In this document: positions 5,318 to 5,857 of the stretch, one piece after another | Layout: each line of letters opens with the position of its first letter | How positions within the stretch are numbered: position 1 is the stretch's first letter | Source of the DNA: Geoglobus sp. | GTDB lineage: Archaea > Halobacteriota > Archaeoglobi > Archaeoglobales > Archaeoglobaceae | Assembly (NCBI GenBank): GCA_027019885.1 | Contig: JALUWC010000531.1 | Location: forward strand, 1 to 5,857 | Direction: 5' to 3' | DNA: 5,857 nucleotides | Program-made: the position numbers and the translations under genes | The notes under the pieces: generated by a model | What the model was told of the DNA's origin: nothing | Database searches by the model: none | Seen by the model: the letters and a program-made list of their open reading frames with translations, nothing else

Positions 5318-5681
5318 AAGGTTGCTTGGACTCATTGATGAGCTGAAAAGAATCTCGGAGGAAGGAGGTATAATCATAGTGGAAGGAAGGAATGATGTCA
5401 GAGCCCTAAGAAGTCTGGGTGTAGAGGGGGAGATGGTTACAGCCTCTTCATTGCCAGATTATGAAATCTTCAGAATATGCTCCGGAAGAAAAACAGTAAT
5501 CCTGTCTGACTGGGATTCAAAGGGGAAAGAAATAGAGAAGAGGTTGAAGAATCTCATAAGCAATGCGGACATCAGTATATGGAGAGAGATTTCAGGAATA
5601 ACCGGCAGGCACATCCATTCAGTTGAAGAACTGCCTGAATTTGTCAGGAAGGCATACGAGTTTTACAGGAGGCCAGTGTAA
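5295..5681 (+). CDS. Small Toprim-domain protein (UPF0292-like, RNase M5/primase-related)
   Basis: This protein has 128 residues, nearly all of it one Toprim domain. After a basic helical N-terminus, IIIVEGRNDVRALRSLGV (26-43) supplies the conserved glutamate (Glu30). TVILSDWDSKGKEIEKRL (67-84) supplies the DxD metal-binding pair (Asp72, Asp74). Toprim domains bind Mg2+ and act in primases, topoisomerases and the 5S rRNA nuclease RNase M5. Stand-alone archaeal versions of this size form the UPF0292 group, whose function I cannot state. The gene overlaps the DUF167 gene by 23 bases and is followed 34 bases later by a KptA-type gene, so a part in RNA processing is a reasonable guess. An upstream GTG (5280) would add MRGRF. 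All catalytic acidic residues of the fold are present. Confidence 0.88.
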   Translation: MIERRRLERLLGLIDELKRISEEGGIIIVEGRNDVRALRSLGVEGEMVTASSLPDYEIFRICSGRKTVILSDWDSKGKEIEKRLKNLISNADISIWREISGITGRHIHSVEELPEFVRKAYEFYRRPV

Positions 5682-5688
5682 CGTCAGG

Positions 5689-5696
5689 TATTTATT
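5689..5696 (+). promoter_or_regulatory. Possible TATA box (TATTTATT) for the KptA-type gene
   Basis: TATTTATT lies 8 bases after the Toprim stop. Its centre is about 23 bases before GTG 5716. The distance is slightly short but would allow a leaderless start there. The match to consensus is moderate, and read-through from the upstream genes is equally possible. Confidence 0.35.
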
Positions 5697-5715
5697 GAGA
5701 TTGGTGGTGGTCTCA

Positions 5716-5857
5716 GTGGGTCTTGTTTACTGCAGTAGAGGCGGTATGACTGGAGGAAAATGCCCTTGTGGGAGGAGGAAATTAATTCTGACAGGTGAAG
5801 AGAGGGTTAAAACAAGCAAATTTTTGAGTGGCTTGCTTAGGCATTTTCCCGAGAGGT
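5716..5857 (+). CDS. kptA: RNA 2'-phosphotransferase (KptA/Tpt1 family), N-terminal part, cut by window edge
   Basis: Only about 47 residues are visible and the frame is open at the right edge. TSKFLSGLLRHFPE matches the signature opening of KptA/Tpt1 (SKFLSxxLRHxPE), whose basic residues contact the RNA 2'-phosphate. The enzyme transfers an internal RNA 2'-phosphate to NAD+. In archaea, where such a mark is not made by the usual splicing route, its natural target is unclear. Before the domain there is YCSRGG then GGKCPCG, resembling the small cysteine-rich knuckle that precedes the domain in many archaeal members, here with CPC instead of the usual CPxC. The start is uncertain. GTG 5716 keeps the first cysteine and suits the TATA box. 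ATG 5746, behind GAGG, would lose that cysteine. TTG and GTG codons from 5701 to 5707 are also in frame. Confidence 0.75.
   Translation, partial: MGLVYCSRGGMTGGKCPCGRRKLILTGEERVKTSKFLSGLLRHFPER

Overview
The window looks like a euryarchaeal chromosome segment, most plausibly from the Archaeoglobales or a close relative. The reasons are an archaeal/eukaryotic-type glycyl-tRNA synthetase, a UPF0292-type small Toprim protein, a KptA-type RNA 2'-phosphotransferase, and several TATA boxes placed about 24-28 bases ahead of start codons that lack a Shine-Dalgarno sequence (leaderless-style starts). No species is claimed. The link to Archaeoglobales is an inference from this gene mix and from a membrane cytochrome b gene of anaerobic-respiration character.

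Left part (1-2127): a two-gene plus-strand unit. It encodes a membrane-anchored, outward-facing DOMON-type domain protein (154-1011), then a seven-helix cytochrome b (1018-2049) in which the b6-like and subunit IV-like halves are fused. The genes are 6 bases apart and the second gene's ribosome binding site overlaps the first gene's stop. Together they look like a quinone/quinol redox module. The cytochrome keeps all four b-heme histidines and a cysteine at the position that binds heme c(i)/c(n) in cytochrome b6, but has PPWF where PEWY is usual. An oligo-T stretch follows. No Rieske or c-type cytochrome gene is in the window.

Middle (2128-4350): about 570 bases without an intact gene separate the cytochrome gene from glyS, which converges on it from the minus strand (2623-4320). 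This gap holds what look like remains of small genes, including a 53-codon minus-strand frame broken by one base. glyS is complete and appears to be transcribed as a leaderless mRNA from a TATA box at 4345-4350.

Right part (4351-5857): about 700 bases without an intact gene contain a second broken small minus-strand gene. Its reading frame is restored by removing one A from each of two GGGAAAA runs. The same gap has a purine-rich imperfect direct repeat and two very short frames with good ribosome binding sites. A plus-strand RNA-related cluster follows: a DUF167/YggU protein (5054-5317), an overlapping small Toprim protein (5295-5681), and the start of a KptA-type RNA 2'-phosphotransferase that runs off the right edge.

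Start codons and promoters were judged by eye. The degraded genes and all functional details beyond family membership are inferences.
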